Assembly: GCA_910585575.1 (NCBI GenBank)
Contig: CAJUFS010000013.1
Span: 1-50,187 of the forward strand
Origin: an uncultured Adlercreutzia sp.
GTDB lineage: Bacteria > Actinomycetota > Coriobacteriia > Coriobacteriales > Eggerthellaceae
Length of the DNA: 50,187 bases
Reading direction: 5' to 3'
The translations under genes and the position numbers were made by a program. Positions within the stretch are counted from its first letter, which is position 1; the number at the start of each line of letters is the position of its first letter. This document shows, piece by piece, positions 18,801-25,627 of this stretch. Under the pieces are notes generated by a model. It did not search any database and was not told the origin of the DNA. It saw nothing but the letters and a program-made list of their open reading frames with translations.

Positions 18801-20648
18801 GTGTCGTTGTCCTTTCGTCGCGCTGTAAGCACGCTGTGCTCGCTGGCGCTTGCCTTTTCGCTTATCCCTGCCACGGCCTTTGCCGAAGAGCCCTCTGCGG
18901 AAGAGGCGGCTTTCGAGGGATCGTCTCTCGAAGACGTCGCCGATGTTCCTGCTGTGTTCGACCCCAGCGCCATTGAAGTTACCTCTCTGGAAACCTCCGC
19001 TGCGGTGCAAGAGGCGATTGCGCTGTTCTCGCTCGATACGAGCCAAGTGCCCCTGGTCTCAAGCACGCAAGAGCGGTGGATCGATCGCGTCGCATTGCCC
19101 GACTATGCGCGGCAGTTCTATGACACGCTTGTTGAGGCGTGCGACAACGACGGTTCTCGGGATTACCTCATCGAAGACCGCTACTTCGACAGCACAGCGT
19201 CGGATGACGGCACCTATACCCGGTTCCCGGAAGGAGCGGCTTTGTTGGCGGCTACTCTCACCCGGCCGACCCAGCAACAGCTGGCCGCTGCTCAGGCAGC
19301 CATTGTGACCGCTCGAGCTGCCTTTGATCGCGATCACCCCGAAGTGTTCTGGCTCACGGGCTCGGTGGGGACGACCGCGATTGGCGCGGGCTCCCAGGTC
19401 CGCCTCTATTACGTACTCTTGACCAACGAAAAGAACGGCGGCATGGATCCGCGCACGGCCGCTTATGCAAGCGAGTATGCCATCAAGCACGGCATTTGGA
19501 GTCGCGACAGCTCCGTGCGCAGCATTCTCCAAGGGGTGGGCAGTTCCGCCACGCAATACCAGGCGGTGAAATACTTCAACCAGTGGCTTACCCAGAATAA
19601 CGGCTACAACACGTTAGGCGGCGCCAACGGCAACGATCCCTACGAGTGCATCAGCGCTCTTGAGGGCCGTGCGGGCGCCCAGGGGCCGGTGTGCGAGGGC
19701 TACGCGCGCGCCTTCAAGGTGCTCTGCGATCAATCGGGCATTCCCTGTGTGCTTGAGGACGGGGATGCGGTTTCTCCTGGCTCGACGGTGGGCGGTCCGC
19801 ACATGTGGAACAACGTAAAGCTGGCGGGTGCCTGGTATGGGGTCGACGTTACCTGGAACGACCCAGGAGCGGGCACGGTCAAGCGGTCGGGTGACGAGAG
19901 CGAAACCTGGCTGCTGCGTGGCAAGAATGCCGCGGTGGTGGGCAGCTATACCTTTGGATGGACGCACCCGGTGGCCAATATGGTCTACGCCGGATGCGTG
20001 GCCTTTACGAACAGCCCTGCTCTGAGTGCGACGGACTACGTCGAGGCGTCGTCGCCCTCAAGCCCGGTGTCCATCAAGCTGCCTGCCGCTGCGCCCGAGC
20101 CGCAAAAGCCGCGCCTGTCATCGCTGACACTGTCCAAGAAGTCTTTCACTGCCAACGGAAAGGTGCAGCGCCCCACCGTGACGGTGAAGGTGAACGGTCG
20201 CACCTTGGCTGCCAGCTCCTATACGGTGAAGTACAGCAGCGGCTGCAAGAAGACGGGCACCTATAAAGTAACAGTAACAGGCAAAGGCGGCTACACGGGC
20301 ACGCTCACGGCCACCTTCAAAATCGCAAAGCCCAAGGTTTCTAAGACGACTAGTCTCAAAGTGAAGGCAGGGAAGAAGCGCCTGGTAGCCACCTGGAAAA
20401 AGGCCGCGGGAAAAGTGTCGGGATATCAGATTCAGTACAGTACAAGCAAGAAGTTCACGAAGAAGAAAACCAAGACAACGACGGTGAAGCTGACGACGAA
20501 GCTCGCCAAGAAAAAGACGCTCTCCAAGACAGTCAAGAAGCTGAAAACGAAGAAGACCTACTACGTCCGTATACGCACCTACTACAAGATCGGCGGCGAG
20601 ACATTCTATTCTTCCTGGTCAAAAGCGCGTGAAGTACGTGTTCGCTAA
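18801..20648 (+). CDS. Second secreted transglutaminase-like paralogue with lysine-rich FnIII-like tail
   Basis: A 615-residue exported paralogue of the protein at 16335. The signal peptide (VSTLCSLALAFSLIPATAFA) is followed by the same organisation: QWIDR/ERWIDR-type start, a helical region with AFDRDHPEVFWL, and the catalytic core with Cys298 (GPVCEGYARAF), His334 (GPHMWNN) and Asp349 (DVTWNDP). In place of the YDG repeat and proline-rich linker it has a short beta domain (LSSLTLSKKSFTANGK), then the same lysine-rich FnIII-like C-terminus (YQIQYSTSKKF, TYYVRIRTYY). I chose GTG 18801 because GGAGG lies 6 bp upstream; TTG 18783 would overlap the terminator. The pair reflects tandem duplication with domain exchange in the middle. 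Substrate unknown. Confidence 0.87.
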   Translation: MSLSFRRAVSTLCSLALAFSLIPATAFAEEPSAEEAAFEGSSLEDVADVPAVFDPSAIEVTSLETSAAVQEAIALFSLDTSQVPLVSSTQERWIDRVALPDYARQFYDTLVEACDNDGSRDYLIEDRYFDSTASDDGTYTRFPEGAALLAATLTRPTQQQLAAAQAAIVTARAAFDRDHPEVFWLTGSVGTTAIGAGSQVRLYYVLLTNEKNGGMDPRTAAYASEYAIKHGIWSRDSSVRSILQGVGSSATQYQAVKYFNQWLTQNNGYNTLGGANGNDPYECISALEGRAGAQGPVCEGYARAFKVLCDQSGIPCVLEDGDAVSPGSTVGGPHMWNNVKLAGAWYGVDVTWNDPGAGTVKRSGDESETWLLRGKNAAVVGSYTFGWTHPVANMVYAGCVAFTNSPALSATDYVEASSPSSPVSIKLPAAAPEPQKPRLSSLTLSKKSFTANGKVQRPTVTVKVNGRTLAASSYTVKYSSGCKKTGTYKVTVTGKGGYTGTLTATFKIAKPKVSKTTSLKVKAGKKRLVATWKKAAGKVSGYQIQYSTSKKFTKKKTKTTTVKLTTKLAKKKTLSKTVKKLKTKKTYYVRIRTYYKIGGETFYSSWSKAREVRVR

Positions 20649-20747
20649 AAAAGGATCCTGTCAGAAAACGAGCCTCTTACAAACGGCCGAAGGCTGGAAT
20701 AAGACGTTCTTCCCATGCCATAATGAAAGCAAGTATGGAGCGAAAGA

Positions 20748-20787
20748 GGCATGTTGTTGTCTGCCTGTTGGCAAACCGCAACATGCC
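20748..20787 (+). promoter_or_regulatory. Two-tier hairpin in the leader of the M20 dipeptidase gene
   Basis: GGCATGTTG at 20748-20756 pairs perfectly with CAACATGCC at 20779-20787. An inner GCC-TGTT-GGC stem lies between them. The structure ends 29 bp before the ATG. It has no T-run, so it is not a normal terminator. It could influence translation or mRNA stability. Confidence 0.35.
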
Positions 20788-20816
20788 GTTCGCGTCTCTC
20801 TTGGAAAGGACGCACT

Positions 20817-22229
20817 ATGGATCGAAATGACGTCGTAAAGGCGGCCGAGGAGTATTGGGACAAGAATTGGCCTGCTATTAAGGGCGACATCGCCACGCTG
20901 GTGGAAATTCCCAGCACAGAAGACCTGGACGCCGCCGGCCCCGGTGAGCCCTATGGCCCTGGCCCCGCCAAGGCGCTGGCAGCGGCGCTGGATATTGCCG
21001 CTGGCATGGGCTTTGAAACCACCAACTGCGACGGCCATATCGGCTTCGCTGACCTGGCGGGCGATACGCCCACGCAGCTGGGCATCATCGGCCATATGGA
21101 CGTGGTGCCCGCCGGCCCCGGCTGGACCTTCCCGCCCTTCGAGGTAACGGAGAAGGACGGCTATCTCATCGGTCGCGGCACCCTGGACGACAAGGGCCCC
21201 TCGGTGGTGGCTCTGCATGCCATGAAGTGCCTGGGCGAGCTGCCCATGGATCGCCGTTACACCATGCGCTTCCTATTCGGCGCCAACGAGGAAACCTCCA
21301 TGGCCGATGTGGTGTACTACCACGAGCACTACGATGATCCGGCCTTCATCTTCACGCCCGACGCCGATTTCCCCACCTGCTACGGCGAGAAGGGTGGCTT
21401 TGACGGCCGTATCACCAGCGCGAAAATCGACGACCCCGTCATCCTCGAGTTCGACGGTGGCGTGGTCACCAACGCGGTGCCTGGTGTGGCCACGGCTTTG
21501 GTGAAGGCCCATGCCGCCAATCTGCCCGCGGCCGAGCGCCTGACCATCACCGACGAGGGCGACGGCCTGGTGCGCATCGATGCCGAGGGCGTGAACGCCC
21601 ACGCCGCGTGGCCCGAGCGCGGCATCAGCGCCATCAAGCTCATCGTCGACTACCTGCTGGCCAATAACTTGTGCAACGAGCAGGAGCGCGCCTTCCTGGA
21701 GTTCGACCAGAAGCTGGTTAGCCACACCGACGGCTCCGGTGTGGGCATTGCCACGGCCGACGAGTACTTCGGCCCACTGACCGTGGTGGGAGGCACCATC
21801 CACATTGAGGACGGGCGCTTCGTGCAGACCATGGACAGTCGTTGGCCCACGTCCATCACCTCGGACGAGATCATCGACATCATGACCAAGCAGACCGACG
21901 CCATTGGCGCCACCTTCGAGAACACGCTGCTCATGGTGCCGTTCCTGGTGAAGCCCGACGATCCGGAAATTCAGGCCCTGCAGAACGCCTTTCATGAGGT
22001 AACGGGCGACGACCACCAGCCCTTCACCATCGGCGGCGGCACCTACGCCCGCGAGTTCAAGAAGGGCGCGTCCTTCGGTGTGAATATGCCCTGGATTCCC
22101 AACCCCGATTGGGTGGGCGGCGAGCACGGTCCCGATGAGGGCGTGGCCATCGATCTTCTGCGCACGTCCTTCATCATCTATGTGCTGGGGCTCTACGACT
22201 TGCAGCAGCTCGATCTTGCTGACGAGTAG
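20817..22229 (+). CDS. M20 family metallo-dipeptidase (Sapep/PepV type)
   Basis: A 470-residue cytosolic zinc dipeptidase of the Sapep/PepV group, expected to hydrolyse dipeptides. The first metal ligand is in GHMDVVPAG, the bridging aspartate in GRGTLDDKGP, the catalytic glutamate and next ligand in GANEETSM, and later ligands in FTPDADFP and near the C-terminal GGEHGPDEG. A lid/dimerisation domain occupies the middle, including GVNAHAAWPERG. I chose ATG 20817 with AAAGGA 6 bp upstream; the open frame extends to 20751 without a ribosome binding site. The gene appears monocistronic with its own structured leader. Peptide use fits an asaccharolytic or amino-acid-using anaerobe, though this is inference. 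Confidence 0.93.
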   Translation: MDRNDVVKAAEEYWDKNWPAIKGDIATLVEIPSTEDLDAAGPGEPYGPGPAKALAAALDIAAGMGFETTNCDGHIGFADLAGDTPTQLGIIGHMDVVPAGPGWTFPPFEVTEKDGYLIGRGTLDDKGPSVVALHAMKCLGELPMDRRYTMRFLFGANEETSMADVVYYHEHYDDPAFIFTPDADFPTCYGEKGGFDGRITSAKIDDPVILEFDGGVVTNAVPGVATALVKAHAANLPAAERLTITDEGDGLVRIDAEGVNAHAAWPERGISAIKLIVDYLLANNLCNEQERAFLEFDQKLVSHTDGSGVGIATADEYFGPLTVVGGTIHIEDGRFVQTMDSRWPTSITSDEIIDIMTKQTDAIGATFENTLLMVPFLVKPDDPEIQALQNAFHEVTGDDHQPFTIGGGTYAREFKKGASFGVNMPWIPNPDWVGGEHGPDEGVAIDLLRTSFIIYVLGLYDLQQLDLADE

Positions 22230-22266
22230 TCATCGAACGCCTCCTCGACGCAGGGAACTATAGAAA

Positions 22267-22338
22267 GCCCCCGTCATCCATAGAAAAGTCTGATCTGGGT
22301 TAAACCCGTGGTTATTCTTTTTCGTGGACGGCGGGGGC
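22267..22338 (+). terminator. Long imperfect terminator-like stem after the M20 gene
   Basis: GCCCCCG at 22267-22273 pairs with CGGGGGC at 22332-22338, with partial extension inward (TCCA with TGGA). An internal GGGTTAAACCC palindrome sits in the loop. It is followed by CTTTGTG. Likely ends the M20 transcript. Confidence 0.5.
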
Positions 22339-22345
22339 CTTTGTG

Positions 22346-22354
22346 TGCTATAGA
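22346..22354 (+). promoter_or_regulatory. Candidate extended -10 promoter of the LytTR regulator gene
   Basis: TGCTATAGA at 22346-22354 (TG-N-TATAGA) lies about 40 bp before the GTG start. No convincing -35 is present, as is common for extended -10 promoters. Confidence 0.4.
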
Positions 22355-22391
22355 ATAGAAAAAGTTTTACCCGCGTATTTTGGAGGATAAA

Positions 22392-23105
22392 GTGCTTAAC
22401 GCTATCATCGTTGACGACGAAGCGCCCGCGCGTTCCGAACTTCGTTTCCTGCTTGATGAAGTAGGCGGGGTTGAGGTAACGGCTGAAGCCGCCAGCGTGC
22501 GCGAGGCCATCGAGAAACTCAAGGAATATCCCTGCGACGTGATGTTCCTCGACGTGAACATGCCCGAGGCAACGGGCCTGCAGCTGGCCGAGGCCCTGCA
22601 GCATTTGAAGTTCCCCCCGGCGGTGGTGTTCGTCACCGCTTACAGCGAGCATGCCCTTGATGCGTTCAAGGTCAGCGCTATCGACTACCTGGTCAAGCCC
22701 GTGGAAACCGAGCGCTTGGCCCAGGCCATCGCCCGCGTGCGCGAGCATGTGGCCCTGCATATGCAGGCCCATAAGTCCGAGCGCATTCCTGTGGAAAAGG
22801 GCGGCAAGAAAATCCTCATCGGCATCGATAAGATCCGCTTCGTCATGGCTCGCGACGATTACGCCTACCTGCAGACGGACACCGACCGCTACTTCTCCAC
22901 GGTCAGCCTGGCCCAGCTGGAGAAGCGCCTCGACGGTCACGGGTTCTTCCGCGTGCATCGCGGCTACCTGGTGAATCTTTCCATGGTGGAGGAAATCGAG
23001 TCCGTGTCTGGCGGCACGCTTTTGCTCACGCTCAACGGTGTGGAGGAGAAGATTCCCGTCTCCCGTCGCCGCGTGTCCTCGCTGAAGAAGGCGCTGAATC
23101 TGTAA
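22392..23105 (+). CDS. LytTR-family response regulator, without adjacent kinase
   Basis: A 237-residue two-component response regulator of the LytR/AgrA/AlgR type. The receiver domain (1-~118) shows the acidic pair IIVDDEAPAR, the phospho-acceptor Asp54 in MFLDVNMPEATG, the Thr in FVTAYSEHAL and the Lys in YLVKPVE. The LytTR DNA-binding domain follows (~135-237), with FVMARDDYAYLQT, FFRVHRGYLVNL and the final VSRRRVSSLKKAL. I start at GTG 22392 because GGAGG at 22382-22386 precedes it by 5 bp; a TTG at 22380 would include that site. No sensor kinase lies beside it, so its partner must be encoded elsewhere. LytTR regulators often control surface or wall functions, but its targets are not deducible. 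Confidence 0.92.
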   Translation: MLNAIIVDDEAPARSELRFLLDEVGGVEVTAEAASVREAIEKLKEYPCDVMFLDVNMPEATGLQLAEALQHLKFPPAVVFVTAYSEHALDAFKVSAIDYLVKPVETERLAQAIARVREHVALHMQAHKSERIPVEKGGKKILIGIDKIRFVMARDDYAYLQTDTDRYFSTVSLAQLEKRLDGHGFFRVHRGYLVNLSMVEEIESVSGGTLLLTLNGVEEKIPVSRRRVSSLKKALNL

Positions 23106-23133
23106 GGTTCCGTCGGCCCCTTTAAAGTGAAAG

Positions 23134-23166
23134 GAAGCGCCCTCGCCTTTGGCAGGGCGCTTCTTG
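23134..23166 (+). terminator. Rho-independent terminator after the LytTR gene
   Basis: GAAGCGCCCT at 23134-23143 pairs with AGGGCGCTTC at 23154-23163, and GCC-TTT-GGC closes the inner stem with one bulged C. TT follows the stem. Confidence 0.85.
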
Positions 23167-23200
23167 CGTTCACAGAACCGCCATACCCTCAGGGCGTTTT

Positions 23201-23229
23201 CTGACGGAGAGATACCCCTTTGGTAGAAT
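23201..23229 (+). promoter_or_regulatory. Candidate promoter of pgi
   Basis: CTGACG at 23201-23206 (4 of 6 -35 matches) and TAGAAT at 23224-23229 are 17 bp apart. The -10 is also extended (TGGTAGAAT). Predicted transcripts would have a leader of about 85 nt with a terminator-like hairpin. Confidence 0.55.
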
Positions 23230-23251
23230 GTTTCAAACAAGTTAACGAACA

Positions 23252-23288
23252 GGCGGCCGCAGCGAGAAGGCGCGGCCCGCTTCGTTTT
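23252..23288 (+). terminator. Terminator-like hairpin in the pgi leader (possible attenuator)
   Basis: GCGGCCGC (23253-23260) pairs with GCGGCCCGC (23272-23280) with one bulge, followed by TTCGTTTTTG. Because it lies between the promoter and the pgi start at 23322, it may attenuate pgi transcription. No ligand-binding fold or leader peptide was recognised. Confidence 0.4.
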
Positions 23289-23321
23289 TGGCTGGCATTG
23301 TCCTGAAGAGAAGGAAAGCCT

Positions 23322-25211
23322 ATGCTCTCCGCAGATATCGAGAAGATGTACCCCGCGGCGAAGACCCTGGTGAAGGCCCATGCGGCCAGCCGCATCCACC
23401 AGAAGGATGCCACGCTGTACGACTTTTCCCCCGAGGCCGAGGCCTGCGCGGCCGAGTTCCTCGGCTGGGCCGATCTGGCCACGAACCCGCCCTGCGACCT
23501 GGCCCGCATCCAGGCCTTCGCCGACGAGGCGGTGGAGGCCGGCCTCGACACCATCCTGCTCATCGGCCAGGGCGGCTCCACCCAGGCGCCCATGACCATC
23601 ACCAAGTACAACAAGCACGACTCCGCGCGCGTGAAGTTCCGCACGCTGGACTCCGACTCCCCGGTGCGCGTGCGCGAGATGCTCACCATCTGCGACCCGC
23701 GCCGCACGCTCGTCATCATCTCCTCGAAGAGCGGCGGCACCATCGAGCCGCGCATGCTGCTGGAGGCGGTGCGCGCCTCGTTCGAGAAGGAGCTGGGCGC
23801 CCACGCCGTCAAGCACCTGGTGGCCATCACCGACCCGGGCTCCGACCTGGAGAAGATGGCCCGCGAGGAGGGCTGGCGCGCGGTGTTCTCCGGCGAACCT
23901 ACCGTCGGAGGTCGCTTCTCGGCCCTTTCGGTGTTCGGCCTGGTGCCCGCGGCGCTGGCCGGCATCGACATGGAGGAGTTCCTGGAGCATGCCCGCCAGG
24001 CCGAGGAGATCTGCAGCGAAGACGCCATCGACAATCCCGCCATTAATTTGGCGGCGTTCCTGTACGACAACTACTTGAAGGGCCGCAACAAGTTCTCGTT
24101 CCTCACGCCGAAGCGCGGTCGCGTGCTGGGCCTGTGGATCGAGCAGCTGGTGGCGGAGTCGCTCGGCAAGGAGGGCCAGGGCATCCTGCCGAACATCGAG
24201 ATCGACTCGCTGCTCCTGACCGAGGACCCGGGCGACCGCACCATCGTCATGTACCAGACCCAGACCGACCTGTGGGACGAGCGCCGCAACTTCGAGATGT
24301 CGCTCGCCTACATCGACCCGGCCATCCCGCGCATGAACTACCGCATCGACACGGTGGCGGAGCTGGCCGAGCACTTCGTCATGTGGGAGTACGCCATCGC
24401 CATGTGCGGCTACCTTATGCAGGTGAGCCCCTTCGACCAGCCCGACGTGGCGTCGGCCAAGGCCGAGGTGCTGGACATCCTGGAGAACGGCCAGCCGGAG
24501 CCGAACTTCACCGAGGCGTTCACCGACGAGGTGGACATGGGCACCGTGGAGGTCACGTACGCGCCCATGTTCGAGGGCTGCGAGGACCTGCACGAGACGC
24601 TCTACGCGCTGCTGTCGTCCATCCAGCCCGGCGACTTCTTCGCGCTGAACGCGTTCCTGCCGTTCACGGGCGAGGGGCGCCGCGAGGCCATCGAGCAGAT
24701 GCGCCACGGCGTGGCCGAGTCCTTCGGCGTGGTGTCGTGCCTGGAGGTGGGCCCGCGCTACCTGCACTCCACGGGCCAGCTGCAGAAGGGCGGCCCCAAC
24801 ATGGGCGTGTTCCTCATCCTGTCGGCCGACGAGCTCAAGGACATCCCGCTGCCCGAGGGCGCCACGGCTCCGAGTCTTGGCGCGCTGGCGAAGGCCCAGG
24901 CCGCCGGCGACCTGGTCACGCTCGCCAAGCGCGGCCGGCGCGCCGTGCACCTGCACCTGCCGGACAACTCCGGGGTGACGCTACGCTTGCTGGCCCAGGT
25001 GGTGGACGACGTCATCGCCGACATCCTTACCGACCGCGCCCTGGCCGAAGCGGCGTCCCTGGCCGAGGACGAGGCCGAGCTGGACGCCCCCGAGGCCACC
25101 GCCGTGGTGGAGAGCGTCGAGGCCAGCGAGACCCAGGACGTCGGGTCGGCCGAGCCCATGGGCGAGACCGAAGCCAACACCCAGGACTCGCTCGAAGGGG
25201 CGCAGCTCTAA
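23322..25211 (+). CDS. pgi: Glucose-6-phosphate isomerase with acidic C-terminal extension
   Basis: Cytosolic enzyme interconverting glucose-6-phosphate and fructose-6-phosphate in glycolysis and gluconeogenesis. The SIS-type phosphosugar-binding motifs are clear: LLIGQGGSTQAP, IISSKSGGTIEP (the classic SKSGGT phosphate loop) and AITDPGS, then VGGRFSALSVFGLVPAAL. The 629-residue sequence resembles the isomerase half of bifunctional transaldolase/isomerases more than E. coli Pgi. No transaldolase domain is fused. The final ~55 residues are an Ala/Glu/Asp-rich tail with no family counterpart that I know. Start ATG 23322 follows GAAGGAAAG. Synonymous codons in much of the gene favour GCG, CTC and TCG more than the neighbours do. 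It stands alone, with its own promoter and structured leader. Confidence 0.9.
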   Translation: MLSADIEKMYPAAKTLVKAHAASRIHQKDATLYDFSPEAEACAAEFLGWADLATNPPCDLARIQAFADEAVEAGLDTILLIGQGGSTQAPMTITKYNKHDSARVKFRTLDSDSPVRVREMLTICDPRRTLVIISSKSGGTIEPRMLLEAVRASFEKELGAHAVKHLVAITDPGSDLEKMAREEGWRAVFSGEPTVGGRFSALSVFGLVPAALAGIDMEEFLEHARQAEEICSEDAIDNPAINLAAFLYDNYLKGRNKFSFLTPKRGRVLGLWIEQLVAESLGKEGQGILPNIEIDSLLLTEDPGDRTIVMYQTQTDLWDERRNFEMSLAYIDPAIPRMNYRIDTVAELAEHFVMWEYAIAMCGYLMQVSPFDQPDVASAKAEVLDILENGQPEPNFTEAFTDEVDMGTVEVTYAPMFEGCEDLHETLYALLSSIQPGDFFALNAFLPFTGEGRREAIEQMRHGVAESFGVVSCLEVGPRYLHSTGQLQKGGPNMGVFLILSADELKDIPLPEGATAPSLGALAKAQAAGDLVTLAKRGRRAVHLHLPDNSGVTLRLLAQVVDDVIADILTDRALAEAASLAEDEAELDAPEATAVVESVEASETQDVGSAEPMGETEANTQDSLEGAQL

Positions 25212-25275
25212 CAGCCTACTCGCGAGGAAGAGCGGCGGTGTCGCTGCCCGGCCGCTCACATCGGGATGAGCCAAC

Positions 25276-25309
25276 TGAGACAGCCGACCGTCTGGCTTGT
25301 CTCATTCTC
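25276..25309 (+). terminator. Terminator-like hairpin after pgi
   Basis: TGAGACA-GCC at 25276-25285 pairs with GGCTTGTCTCA at 25294-25304 with a one-base bulge, followed by TTCTC. It lies 64 bp after the pgi stop. Confidence 0.6.
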
Positions 25310-25351
25310 CCTCATTCCCATGCTGCTTCGTAGGGCCGGCATGGGGTGGTA

Positions 25352-25486
25352 GGTTCCCAAAACGGATAGTTTGGTTCCCTCGGTGCCTGTGTGTATTTCT
25401 CTTCACCTGGGGTTTTGTCGGGGTAGGGAACCAAATACCCCTTGTTTGGCTTTACGCAAGATACCAAAAGGGTCGTTCTTGGAACC
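25352..25486. promoter_or_regulatory. Cluster of GGTTCC/GGAACC half-sites upstream of hypF
   Basis: The ~415-bp gap before hypF has no gene. An 11-bp perfect inverted repeat, TTTGGTTCCCT at 25370-25380 and AGGGAACCAAA at 25425-25435, is flanked by GGTTCCCAAA at 25352-25361 and TTGGAACC around 25479-25486. These could be operators for the hyp operon. A possible -10, TACAAT, lies at 25595-25600, close to the hypF start. Confidence 0.45.
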
Positions 25487-25627
25487 TGCTACGCGCAGGG
25501 GCGAGCCAGCTGGCTGTTTCACCTTCGTCCCCCTTCTCGCGTGCAGCGTATTACCGACTGGTCACGCTCCAAAGGTATGGAGCCATGCATGGTCTACAAT
25601 GAGCGAAACGCGTTTTAAGGAGCCATC

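Noticed and set aside
22230..24956. Long open frame on the minus strand (908 codons) across the LytTR and pgi genes
   Set aside because: It is antisense to two clear genes, has His/Gly/Arg-rich low-complexity composition expected from reversed GC-rich codons, and shows no domain or ribosome binding site.
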